Part shown: piece after piece, positions 1-5,896 of the stretch
How positions within the stretch are numbered: the stretch's first letter is position 1
How the letters are laid out: each line of letters starts with the position of its first letter
Source of the DNA: Gammaproteobacteria bacterium
GTDB taxonomy: Bacteria; Pseudomonadota; Gammaproteobacteria; UBA7966
Assembly (NCBI GenBank): GCA_003485715.1
Contig: DNIF01000289.1
Location: 1 to 6,945, forward strand
Direction of reading: 5' to 3'
DNA: 6,945 bases
Translations under genes and position numbers: made by a program
The notes under the pieces: model-generated
What the model was told of the DNA's origin: nothing
The model's database searches: none
The model's input: the letters and a program-made list of their open reading frames with translations, nothing else

Positions 1-331
1 GACCCATGCGGGCATCTTCGTCCGCCACTACCACTGCCGCGGCCTCCGGTGCCTCGGCATGCAGACGTTCCACCACGGCCCGCACGCGCCGCACATCCAC
101 CCGCTGCCGATCCACCCAGATCTCGCCCTTGGCGGTCACCGCCACCAGGATCGTGGCGGCCTCCTTGCGCCCGGCACTGCGGGCACTGGGACGGTCGACC
201 TCGATGCCGGTCTCCTTCACGAAGGAGGAGGTCACGATGAAGAAGATGAGCAGGATGAAGACGAGATCGATGAGAGGCGTCAGGTTGATGGCCTCGGTCG
301 CAAGATCGTTTCGCCGTGAAGTGCGTCGCAT
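1..331 (-). CDS. exbD: ExbD/TolR-family biopolymer transport protein, C-terminus cut by window edge
   Basis: This is a subunit of the inner-membrane proton-driven motor that energises TonB-dependent outer-membrane uptake. About 110 residues are visible; family members run about 130-140, so roughly the last 25 lie beyond position 1. The N-terminus is short, cytoplasmic and arginine-rich. One membrane helix follows at about residues 16-36, beginning INLTPLIDLVFILLIFF, and carries the family's essential membrane aspartate at D22. The rest is periplasmic, with the usual VDRPSARSA stretch after the helix. The ATG at 331 is the only possible start nearby, because an in-frame TGA lies three codons upstream. 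No convincing Shine-Dalgarno sequence precedes it, and it is 132 bp from the exbB stop. Pairing with ExbB next door supports ExbD rather than TolR; no tolA, tolB or pal is in view. Confidence 0.93.
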   Translation of the reverse strand, partial: MRRTSRRNDLATEAINLTPLIDLVFILLIFFIVTSSFVKETGIEVDRPSARSAGRKEAATILVAVTAKGEIWVDRQRVDVRRVRAVVERLHAEAPEAAAVVVADEDARMG

Positions 332-463
332 GGTCGTGGTTCAGGTCGCTGAACTGGTCCTTGTGGTGATGGCTGCTTCCGCTGCTGCGCTGTCTCTGCA
401 AGGGCCTGAGTGCAGCGCGCCCTACGTTGAAGCTCCTGAGTGAGGGCTGGCCGTTGCAGCGCC
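332..463 (-). other. Untranslated gap between exbB and exbD
   Basis: This 132-bp spacer sits inside an operon whose other junctions overlap. No gene of recognisable type is present. One minus-strand frame stays open through it but has no plausible start and runs out of frame into exbD. The octamer CCTGAGTG (plus strand) occurs twice, at 405-412 and 435-442, exactly 30 bp apart. No intrinsic terminator or clear promoter was seen. Confidence 0.5.
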
Positions 464-973
464 TCAGTCGAACAGGCTGGCGATGTGCTCGCGCTCCTTT
501 TCGGCCCGCACGCGCAGGAGCGTGCCGGCGTACATGCCGCTCAATGCCGTGACCAGGCCGGCGATGGTTGAAATGAGCGCCGCGTCGATGCCCCGAGACA
601 GGGCACGCGGGTTGGTGCTGCCTGCGGCCGCGATGAGATCGAAGGTGGTGATCATGCCGGTCACGGTGCCCAGCAACCCAAGCAGGGGCAAGACCACCGT
701 CAGCGTGCGGATGGTGCCGAAGTGCGCCGTGAGCGCCGCGTCGATCAGTGCGCAGCGCACTGTACGCAGGCGCAGGCGCACGCTGGCTTGCTCGGGGCGC
801 TCGCCCCTCCAGGCAAGCGCCATGCGGGCGCGCAGTGCCGGCAGGCGCCAGTGCAGGAACCAGAAGCGCTCGCCGATGAGCCACCACATCCAGGCCGACA
901 ACAGCAGTACCCCGATGACTTCGTTGCCACCCTTCTCGAGCAGTCGGGAAAGGAAATCAGGTGGCTCGAGCAC
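464..973 (-). CDS. exbB: ExbB-family proton channel subunit (short TonB2-type)
   Basis: MotA/TolQ/ExbB-family inner-membrane protein that forms the proton channel with ExbD. With the GTG start chosen here it is 169 residues, the short form seen in TonB2-type operons; E. coli ExbB is about 244. A first membrane helix lies at about residues 19-33. The conserved family segment begins around residue 93 with LPLLGLLGTVTGM, followed by a third helix near 129-150 (IDAALISTIAGLVTALSGM). Threonines T103 and T136 fall where polar channel residues are expected. An ATG at 1048 would add 25 residues with no family resemblance and extend the overlap with the upstream gene. The GTG at 973 has a near-perfect GGGGAGG six bases before it, so it is preferred. 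It overlaps the upstream TtpC-like gene by 17 bp, implying translational coupling. Confidence 0.92.
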   Translation of the reverse strand: MLEPPDFLSRLLEKGGNEVIGVLLLSAWMWWLIGERFWFLHWRLPALRARMALAWRGERPEQASVRLRLRTVRCALIDAALTAHFGTIRTLTVVLPLLGLLGTVTGMITTFDLIAAAGSTNPRALSRGIDAALISTIAGLVTALSGMYAGTLLRVRAEKEREHIASLFD

Positions 974-2363
974 GTTCGGCCTCCCCGGCTGCGCGCTCGG
1001 CGACCAGGCCGGCAGCTTGTTCGTCCAGGCGCGCCACCAGTTCTCCACTGCGCTCGTGCAGCAGGTTGTGCAGCAGCAACATCGGGATGGCGACGACGAG
1101 TCCCATGACGGTGGTGACCAGCGCCTGCGAGATCCCGCTCGACATCAGTCGGGGATCTCCCGTGCCGAAGAGCGTGATGGCCTGAAAGGTCTCGATGATG
1201 CCGGTCACTGTGCCGAGCAGTCCGAGCAGGGGCGCAATGGCGGCCATCAACGCGACGAAGCCGATACCACGTTGCAGTCGTGGGGTTTCGGCCAGTACGG
1301 CCTCGTCGAGTCTGAGCCCCAGCGCCTCGGCATCGAGGCCGGGGTTGTCCCGGGAGACGCGGATGAGGCGGCCCAGGGGATTGTTCTCGGAGGCCTGCCC
1401 GTGGCGCCGCGAACCATCCATCCGCGCGCGCACCAGCCCGATGTTGAGCATGCGCAGCAGCGCGGCCAGAAGCCCCACGGCGCCCAAACCCAGGATCACG
1501 TAGCCAATCACCCCGCCTTGGTGGAGGCGTTCCCTGAGGTCGGCCCGCTGGCCCTCGAGGGCGATGAGCGAGCCGCGGGTCGGATCGATGACGACCTCAT
1601 TGGCCTGCCCTGCGTGATAGCCGGCCATGACAGCGCGCAGGCGCGCGGAGGGTTGTCGCGCCGGGCTGAGGAAACCCGCCGTATCCGGTAGGTAGCGCAG
1701 GAATGTCCCATCCGCCCAGGCCGTGAAGGGACCGACCCGAGTGACCTCGACCGGACGTTTCAGGCCATCCGCCGCGACGATTGGCAAACTGTCACGCCTG
1801 ATTCGCTGCCCGGCTGCAATCTCCTCGAGCATGAGCGACCAGAGACCCTCGACCTCGGCAAGCGTCGGCAAGTCCTTGCCCTGGACCAGGACAGTGGCGG
1901 CCTGGCTCCGGGCTGGATCGTGAGCGCCGGCCATGGATTCCGCGGTGATGGCTGCGACCTCTCCAGCCACCTGCCGGATGATCGAGCCAAGGTCACCAAG
2001 GTCTGCCGTGCGTTCGGCCAGAACGGTTTCCTGCTCGCGCAGTTTCTGCTGATTTGCATCGAAGGCGGCGCGCAAGCGGTCACTCTCAGCGCGCTCGCGT
2101 GCGAGCTCTGCGCGCGCCTCCTCGAGGATCTGCTTGCGCTGGTCAAGCTCAGCGCGGAAGCGGGCCTCGCGCCCGGAGAGTGCTATCGCCTGTTCGGCGC
2201 GTTCCGTGCGCAAGGCTTCGAGCAGCTCGTCCAGCGGCCCGGCCTGCACCCCTCCGCCGAGTGCTGCAAGCGCGGCGACGAAAAGGATGAAGATGCTGCC
2301 GCGCGCAGCCGGATAGCGGATGCTCGAGCGTGGTTGCGTCGATGGTGCGTTACCTTCGCTCAT
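957..2363 (-). CDS. TtpC-like MotA/TolQ/ExbB-family protein with periplasmic coiled coil
   Basis: Large TonB2-system component of 468 residues, the usual size for the TtpC group. Residues 1-41 look like a signal peptide with a longish basic n-region and a VQA cleavage site. Residues about 44-125 are Glu/Arg/Gln-rich with heptad character, a probable periplasmic coiled coil. A less typical periplasmic domain runs to about 280. Membrane helices follow at about 283-304, 366-388 and 413-433. The last two form the ExbB-like channel domain, with APLLGLLGTVTGI (377-389) and GISQALVTTVMGLVVAIPM (410-428). In Vibrio, TtpC is a required fourth partner of TonB2/ExbB2/ExbD2; the same role is inferred here from domain order and neighbours. 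The start ATG overlaps the DUF3450 stop as ATGA, so translation is probably coupled. A generic MotA/TolQ/ExbB label would also fit. Confidence 0.92.
   Translation of the reverse strand: MSEGNAPSTQPRSSIRYPAARGSIFILFVAALAALGGGVQAGPLDELLEALRTERAEQAIALSGREARFRAELDQRKQILEEARAELARERAESDRLRAAFDANQQKLREQETVLAERTADLGDLGSIIRQVAGEVAAITAESMAGAHDPARSQAATVLVQGKDLPTLAEVEGLWSLMLEEIAAGQRIRRDSLPIVAADGLKRPVEVTRVGPFTAWADGTFLRYLPDTAGFLSPARQPSARLRAVMAGYHAGQANEVVIDPTRGSLIALEGQRADLRERLHQGGVIGYVILGLGAVGLLAALLRMLNIGLVRARMDGSRRHGQASENNPLGRLIRVSRDNPGLDAEALGLRLDEAVLAETPRLQRGIGFVALMAAIAPLLGLLGTVTGIIETFQAITLFGTGDPRLMSSGISQALVTTVMGLVVAIPMLLLHNLLHERSGELVARLDEQAAGLVAERAAGEAERARAT
980..986 (-). promoter_or_regulatory. Ribosome binding site for exbB, inside the upstream gene
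   Basis: On the minus strand the sequence GGGGAGG is followed by six bases (CCGAAC) and then GTG at 973. It lies within the last codons of the TtpC-like gene. It is the strongest Shine-Dalgarno match in the operon and decides the exbB start in favour of GTG over the ATG at 1048. Confidence 0.75.
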
Positions 2364-3121
2364 GGTGCCCCGACCGGCAGGATCAAAAGCTCCGGGGGCA
2401 GCTCCTTGCGGGCGACACGCAGCGCAAGCTGTAGCTGGGGCAGTTGATGCGCGGGCAGTTCCATCCAGTTGCCCTTGGTCGGGTCCCAGCGCAGCGCGCT
2501 ACTGCCGTCGAGGTTCACACCGAAAAGCAATAACCGGCCGATGCGCAAAAGATCCATGAGCTGCGCACCCCCACCGAGGTCGACTGTGCCGCGCCACGCC
2601 TCGATGGTGCGGCCGTAGTCCATCTCGACCTGGTAGGCCTCGAACATGCGGCGGAACTTCTCACCGATGGGTTGGGCAGGGTCCTCGAGCGATGCGCGCA
2701 GCCCGGCCAGACGCTCGGACCGCTCCTCCTTGAGGAAGGGCAGGTCGGCGGCGATGAGGCGTTCGAGTACCTCCAGCATCCGCTGCAGCAACGGAGCAAC
2801 GTTACGCTGGGTCTCCTCGGCACTCGCGAGTCGTGCGTCGAAACCGGCCAGACGCGCCTCCTGTGCTGCGACCATGCCAGCGAGTTGCCGGTTGTAGACG
2901 GCAAGGCTCGCCGTCTGATCCAGCACTGCACGATATTCGGCGAGCAGGGCCTCGGTTTCCTCTGCCAGTGCGTCGACTTGTGCCTGGGCATCGGTTTCGG
3001 CCCGTTGCAGCGCCTGTTCCTCGGTGAGAACGGTGCGCAGCCGTTGCGCCTGATCCGCTGGAGCGGGGACACTGACTCCGGCAAGGAGCAGGGTCAAAAT
3101 CACCGGGCGCGTGCATGTCAT
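2360..3121 (-). CDS. DUF3450 family secreted coiled-coil protein
   Basis: Periplasmic protein of unknown biochemical function, commonly encoded just ahead of TtpC-like, ExbB and ExbD genes. With the start chosen it has 253 residues. Residues 1-22 (MTCTRPVILTLLLAGVSVPAPA) form a clean signal peptide. Residues about 24-113 are a long Glu/Gln/Ala-rich coiled coil. The C-terminal part carries segments I associate with DUF3450: ADLPFLKEER, PIGEKFRRMFEAYQVEMDYG, IEAWRGTVDLG, LRIGRLLLF and a closing GNWMELP. An ATG at 3199 would add 26 Arg/Pro-rich residues before the signal peptide. It is less likely but has a modest AGG upstream, while the 3121 start has only a weak, badly spaced AGG. It is the first gene of the operon and overlaps the next by 4 bp. 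A structural or docking role in the TonB2 complex is inference. Confidence 0.88.
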   Translation of the reverse strand: MTCTRPVILTLLLAGVSVPAPADQAQRLRTVLTEEQALQRAETDAQAQVDALAEETEALLAEYRAVLDQTASLAVYNRQLAGMVAAQEARLAGFDARLASAEETQRNVAPLLQRMLEVLERLIAADLPFLKEERSERLAGLRASLEDPAQPIGEKFRRMFEAYQVEMDYGRTIEAWRGTVDLGGGAQLMDLLRIGRLLLFGVNLDGSSALRWDPTKGNWMELPAHQLPQLQLALRVARKELPPELLILPVGAP

Positions 3122-3427
3122 CCTGGGTGGACGAAGATCAGGCCACCCGGGTTCACTTCGGCGGGGCGTTGATGTGGGCTTGGACACGTGGGCTCTCATC
3201 GGCGACCTGTTCTAGTTCATGCCGGGCGTGGTACTTCTGATCTTGGTCAAAGTGTGAGGCGTGTCATCCGGGATTCTTTCCCGTGCTGCCTCGAGAAACA
3301 CCCACCCGTAGTTTTGCCGACACACTTGCGTGGGCTGTGGGCGGAGACTGGCGCCGGTAGACTAGTGGCGAAATGCCGGATGGCCCGGCGAAGTCCGATG
3401 CAATCCGATGCAAGGGAGAAAACAGCC
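3122..3427. other. Divergent intergenic region between TonB2-type operon and peroxiredoxin
   Basis: This 306-bp stretch must hold promoters for both directions, but I find no -35/-10 pair good enough to call. A TTTGACC hexamer region on the minus strand near 3250 lacks a properly spaced -10. A TAGACT at 3358-3363 on the plus strand lacks a -35. A small inverted repeat, CGGGA/TCCCG, lies at 3269-3273 and 3279-3283. Open frames crossing the region are extensions of the flanking genes. Confidence 0.5.
3394..3413 (+). repeat. Perfect 2 x 10-bp tandem repeat in peroxiredoxin leader
   Basis: The 10-mer TCCGATGCAA occurs twice head to tail, at 3394-3403 and 3404-3413. It directly abuts the ribosome binding site GGGAG (3414-3418) of the peroxiredoxin. 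The period is about one helical turn. An in-frame ATG inside the first copy (3398) could be an alternative start adding ten residues. Confidence 0.85.
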
Positions 3428-4090
3428 ATGACACTCTATCTGGGACACGAGGCGCCGGATTTCGAGGCCGACACCACCGAGGGGCGCATACGCTTCCATG
3501 AGTGGCTGGGTGGTCAGTGGGCGGTCTTGTTCTCACACCCCAAGGACTTCACGCCGGTCTGCACCACCGAGCTTGGGCGTCTGGCACGGCTGAAGACGGA
3601 GTTCGAGCAGCGCAAGGTGAAGCTCATCGGGCTCAGCGTGGACTCGCTGGATGACCATCTGGCCTGGGCGAGTGACATCGCCGAGATCCACGGCACGCCG
3701 GTCGGTTTCCCCATCATTGCCGACCCGGAGCTTCACGTGGCCAAGCTCTACGAGATGATTCACGCGGATACGGTCGGCAAGGCGCGGGATCGCACGGCCA
3801 GGGACAACGCCACCATCCGTGCCGTCTTCGTGATCGCGCCCGACCGCACGATCAGGCTCACCATGACCTACCCGATGACCACGGGCCGGAATTTCGATGA
3901 GTTGCTGCGCGTGATCGACTCTCTGCAACTGGCGGCTTCGGGCCCTCTGGCAACACCAGCGGACTGGCGTCCGGGTGATCGGGCGATCATCGTGACATCA
4001 CTCAGCGATGAGGAGGCGAGGGCACGTTTCCCGCAGGGCTTCGAGACGGTGAAACCCTATCTGCGTTACGTCCAGCCAGAGAAGCCCTGA
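3428..4090 (+). CDS. 1-Cys peroxiredoxin, Prx6 family
   Basis: Cytoplasmic thiol peroxidase that reduces hydrogen peroxide and organic hydroperoxides. It has 220 residues, the normal Prx6-type length. The thioredoxin-fold AhpC/TSA domain holds the active site HPKDFTPVCTTE at residues 37-48: H37, T42 and the peroxidatic cysteine C45. The conserved catalytic arginine is R131, just before AVFVIAP. C45 is the only cysteine in the protein, so no resolving cysteine exists and an external thiol reductant is needed. The C-terminal domain has the Prx6 marks TTGRNFDELLRVIDSLQL, ATPADWRPGD and PQGFETVKPYLRY. The ATG at 3428 is preceded by AAGGGAG at nine bases and begins the family's usual MTLYLGHEAPDF. 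Open codons extend upstream to 3188 but lack homology. It is transcribed alone, divergent from the TonB2-type operon; control by oxidative stress is plausible but no operator was identified. Confidence 0.95.
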   Translation: MTLYLGHEAPDFEADTTEGRIRFHEWLGGQWAVLFSHPKDFTPVCTTELGRLARLKTEFEQRKVKLIGLSVDSLDDHLAWASDIAEIHGTPVGFPIIADPELHVAKLYEMIHADTVGKARDRTARDNATIRAVFVIAPDRTIRLTMTYPMTTGRNFDELLRVIDSLQLAASGPLATPADWRPGDRAIIVTSLSDEEARARFPQGFETVKPYLRYVQPEKP

Positions 4091-4096
4091 ACTGCG

Positions 4097-4126
4097 CCGG
4101 GCGCGCAATGTGAGGCGCGCGCCCGG
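4097..4126. terminator. GC-rich hairpin between convergent genes, possible bidirectional terminator
   Basis: The arms 4097-4106 (CCGGGCGCGC) and 4117-4126 (GCGCGCCCGG) are perfect 10-bp complements around a 10-base loop. The hairpin sits between the peroxiredoxin stop (4090) and the chemoreceptor stop (4138). Neither side has a U-tract, so intrinsic termination is uncertain; it may instead protect 3' ends. Confidence 0.5.
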
Positions 4127-4137
4127 GAACGGTACCG

Positions 4138-5382
4138 TCAGCGGCGCATGCCGACGGACTCGAGCTGCCGCGATACGGCTGCGACCACCTCCTTGGTGCT
4201 CGCGTCGATGATGTCGATCTCGCGTCCGGCTTCGCGGATGAGCGAGGTGGTGGCTTCAGAGGCCCCGAGCACGTCGCCCATGGCGGTGACGGCCTCACCT
4301 GCAAACTCGAGATTCTGGCGCACCACGTTCGAGATCTGCTGGGTTGCCTCGCGCGTGCGCGCGGCCAGGGCCCTGACCTCGTCGGCCACCACGGCGAAGC
4401 CGCGGCCCTGCTCACCCGCGCGGGCGGCCTCGATGGCCGCATTCAGGGCAAGCAGATTGGTCTGTTCGGCGATGGCGGCGATGCCATCGGCGATTCGGCG
4501 GATCTCGTCCGACTGCCCGCTCAGCACGTTGACGCGCTCGGATGCCCGCCGCACCTCCGACACCATGCGTTCCACGTATTGCACCGATGAGCTCACGGTC
4601 TCGTTGCCGCGGGTGGCGGCCGCGTCGGCACGCACGGAGGCCTCGTAGACCTCCTGCGCCGTTCCCTCGACACGCCGCTGTGATTCGGTGATGTCCTGAG
4701 CGTGCTTGACGATCTTCAACACCGCGCCCGTTGGCCCCAGCACCGGCTTGTAGGAAGCCTCGATCCACACCGAAGCTCCCGAGCGGGTGACACGTTCGAA
4801 GCGCCCAACCAGCGCACTACCGTTCGCAAGGTCGCGCCAGAGGCGCCCGTAGGCCTCGGACTGGGCGTATTCCGGGCGGCAGAACATGCGGTGATGCTGC
4901 CCGCGCACCTCCTCGATGGAGTAGCCGAGCAGGTGCAGGAAGTTGTCGTTGGCAGCGAGCACATGGCCATCCGGTGTGAACTCGATGACGGCAGTCGCGC
5001 GATCCAGCGCGGCCCGCTCGGCTTCGAGGTTGCGCAGGCGCTCGAACTCCTGCGGTGCTGCACTGAACAGCAGGAGAGAGCGTTCTGTTCCAGGGAACAC
5101 CAGCATCACCATCGCGGCACCGTTCCTCCCCTCCACCACTGCGGCGGATGGCCACTGCTGCACTGGCCCTGACGGCAGGCCACGGAGCAACTGGTGGATG
5201 GCCGTGCCGGTTGGTCGGCCGATCCCCAGTTGCTGGCAGACCGCCTCGGTGGCATCGCTGACGAGGCCGCGCTCGTCAATCGTCAACACGGGCAGGTCGA
5301 GGGGCGGCATCGATTGGGTCGGACAGGCGGGCAGCGGGACGTCTGCACGGGGCGGGGCGCGGAAGCCGAATAGCGAAAGCAT
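4138..5382 (-). CDS. Soluble PAS-domain methyl-accepting chemotaxis protein
   Basis: Cytoplasmic chemoreceptor of 414 residues with no hydrophobic membrane segment. Residues about 25-110 look like a divergent PAS-like domain. Residues about 120-235 are a clear PAS domain with PAC end: DGHVLAANDNFLHLLGY, VRGQHHRMFC, VWIEASYKPVLGPTG and VKHAQDITE. The MCP signalling domain covers about 237-414, with the near-invariant hairpin tip AEQTNLLALNAAIEAARAGE at 305-324, then QGRGFAVVADEVRALA. The tip should contact CheA/CheW. The layout resembles soluble receptors such as BdlA or Aer-like proteins that sense redox or intracellular signals; the cofactor cannot be told from sequence. No C-terminal NWETF-type CheR/CheB tether is present. 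The ATG at 5382 has only a weak upstream GGA; another Met is at residue 25. No che genes are adjacent, so it must act with a distant array. Confidence 0.93.
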   Translation of the reverse strand: MLSLFGFRAPPRADVPLPACPTQSMPPLDLPVLTIDERGLVSDATEAVCQQLGIGRPTGTAIHQLLRGLPSGPVQQWPSAAVVEGRNGAAMVMLVFPGTERSLLLFSAAPQEFERLRNLEAERAALDRATAVIEFTPDGHVLAANDNFLHLLGYSIEEVRGQHHRMFCRPEYAQSEAYGRLWRDLANGSALVGRFERVTRSGASVWIEASYKPVLGPTGAVLKIVKHAQDITESQRRVEGTAQEVYEASVRADAAATRGNETVSSSVQYVERMVSEVRRASERVNVLSGQSDEIRRIADGIAAIAEQTNLLALNAAIEAARAGEQGRGFAVVADEVRALAARTREATQQISNVVRQNLEFAGEAVTAMGDVLGASEATTSLIREAGREIDIIDASTKEVVAAVSRQLESVGMRR

Positions 5383-5405
5383 CAGAGGTCCGTTCCGATA
5401 GGCGG

Positions 5406-5423
5406 GTCCTCACGCGGGAGGAC
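5406..5423. repeat. 6-bp inverted repeat upstream of the chemoreceptor start
   Basis: GTCCTC at 5406-5411 and GAGGAC at 5418-5423 are perfect complements separated by six bases. The nearer edge is 23 bp upstream of the chemoreceptor ATG. It could be an operator or a leader hairpin; either is inference. Confidence 0.4.
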
Positions 5424-5541
5424 GGGTGGAATTCACTCACACCAGATGCCAAGGATGTCGGCCGGACTCGCGGCGCACTTTAGATCGCCTCTGCACCCTC
5501 TCACCCGCGTGCAGCGGGCAAGTCGCTGATTTCGCCCTTGG

Positions 5542-5567
5542 CCCAAACCCCTGGCCCAAACCCCTGG
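5542..5567. repeat. Perfect 2 x 13-bp tandem repeat
   Basis: CCCAAACCCCTGG occurs twice without a break at 5542-5554 and 5555-5567. The preceding CCCTTGG (5535-5541) resembles a partial further copy. It lies in non-coding DNA. No function is evident. Confidence 0.8.
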
Positions 5568-5647
5568 AGCGGGGCGGGACGCCACGACTCGGGGCTCTCC
5601 CACGGGGGAGGGGGGCTGCAAGCCGCCACAGAGGCCGCGTACGGGTC

Positions 5648-5683
5648 AAGAAAAAGGCGGTCGCCTGTTTGGCAGACCGCCTT
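5648..5683 (-). terminator. Intrinsic terminator downstream of tRNA-Asn
   Basis: Read on the minus strand, AAGGCGGTC (5683-5675) pairs with GACCGCCTT (5662-5654). An inner GCC/GGC extends the stem across a one-base bulge, leaving a five-base loop. The stem runs straight into a T-rich tract (5655-5648, TTTTTCTT). It begins about nine bases after the tRNA CCA end and is a textbook rho-independent terminator for the tRNA transcript. Confidence 0.88.
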
Positions 5684-5691
5684 CTTTCAAC

Positions 5692-5767
<76 letters not shown>

Positions 5768-5778
5768 AGTGGGCGCGG

Positions 5779-5807
5779 ACTATAGCGAAGCCCCGCGGAC
5801 GGGGCAA
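5779..5807 (-). promoter_or_regulatory. Sigma70-type promoter for tRNA-Asn
   Basis: On the minus strand TTGCCC (5807-5802) and TATAGT (5784-5779) are separated by exactly 17 bp. The -10 lies 11 bases ahead of the tRNA 5' end, so the leader is only a few bases. The discriminator just after the -10, CCGCGCCC, is GC-rich as in stable-RNA promoters under stringent control. Confidence 0.8.
5790..5805. terminator. Short hairpin downstream of aminotransferase, overlapping tRNA promoter
   Basis: GCCCCG (5790-5795) and CGGGGC (5800-5805) form a 6-bp stem with a 4-base loop. On the minus strand it follows the aminotransferase stop by about 90 bp, but only TT follows the stem, so termination would be weak. 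It occupies the spacer and -35 of the tRNA-Asn promoter. Confidence 0.35.
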
Positions 5808-5896
5808 CGCAGGGCATTCATTGTTGCACCGGTTCTATCGGCCCCGCGAGGCGGCCTGTCTTCAAGGGGGCATCGCTCCGGGCGCTTCCCTGGACA

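Larger units (their letters stand above)
5383..5647. other. Non-coding stretch between chemoreceptor and tRNA terminator
   Basis: No credible gene is present; frames open here are short and lack family resemblance. It contains an inverted repeat upstream of the chemoreceptor, a 13-bp tandem repeat, and two short GC hairpins: CCCGC/GCGGG at 5504-5508 and 5514-5518, and CTCCC/GGGAG at 5597-5601 and 5606-5610. The chemoreceptor promoter should lie here but I cannot place it. Confidence 0.45.

Noticed and set aside
483..1691. Plus-strand open frame of about 400 codons
   Set aside because: It is antisense to exbB and the TtpC-like gene, whose proteins show clear family motifs. The plus-strand translation is low-complexity and unlike any family, as expected from high GC.
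3122..3199. Longer DUF3450 start at 3199
   Set aside because: It would place 26 Arg/Pro-rich residues before a clean signal peptide. It is kept only as an alternative.
3244..3290. Candidate promoters in the divergent region
   Set aside because: The TTGACC-like hexamer on the minus strand and TTGGTC on the plus strand have no matching -10 at 16-18 bp.
3188..3427. Upstream extension of the peroxiredoxin frame by 80 codons
   Set aside because: Prx6 homology begins exactly at the ATG at 3428, which has a good ribosome binding site; the extension shows no family resemblance.
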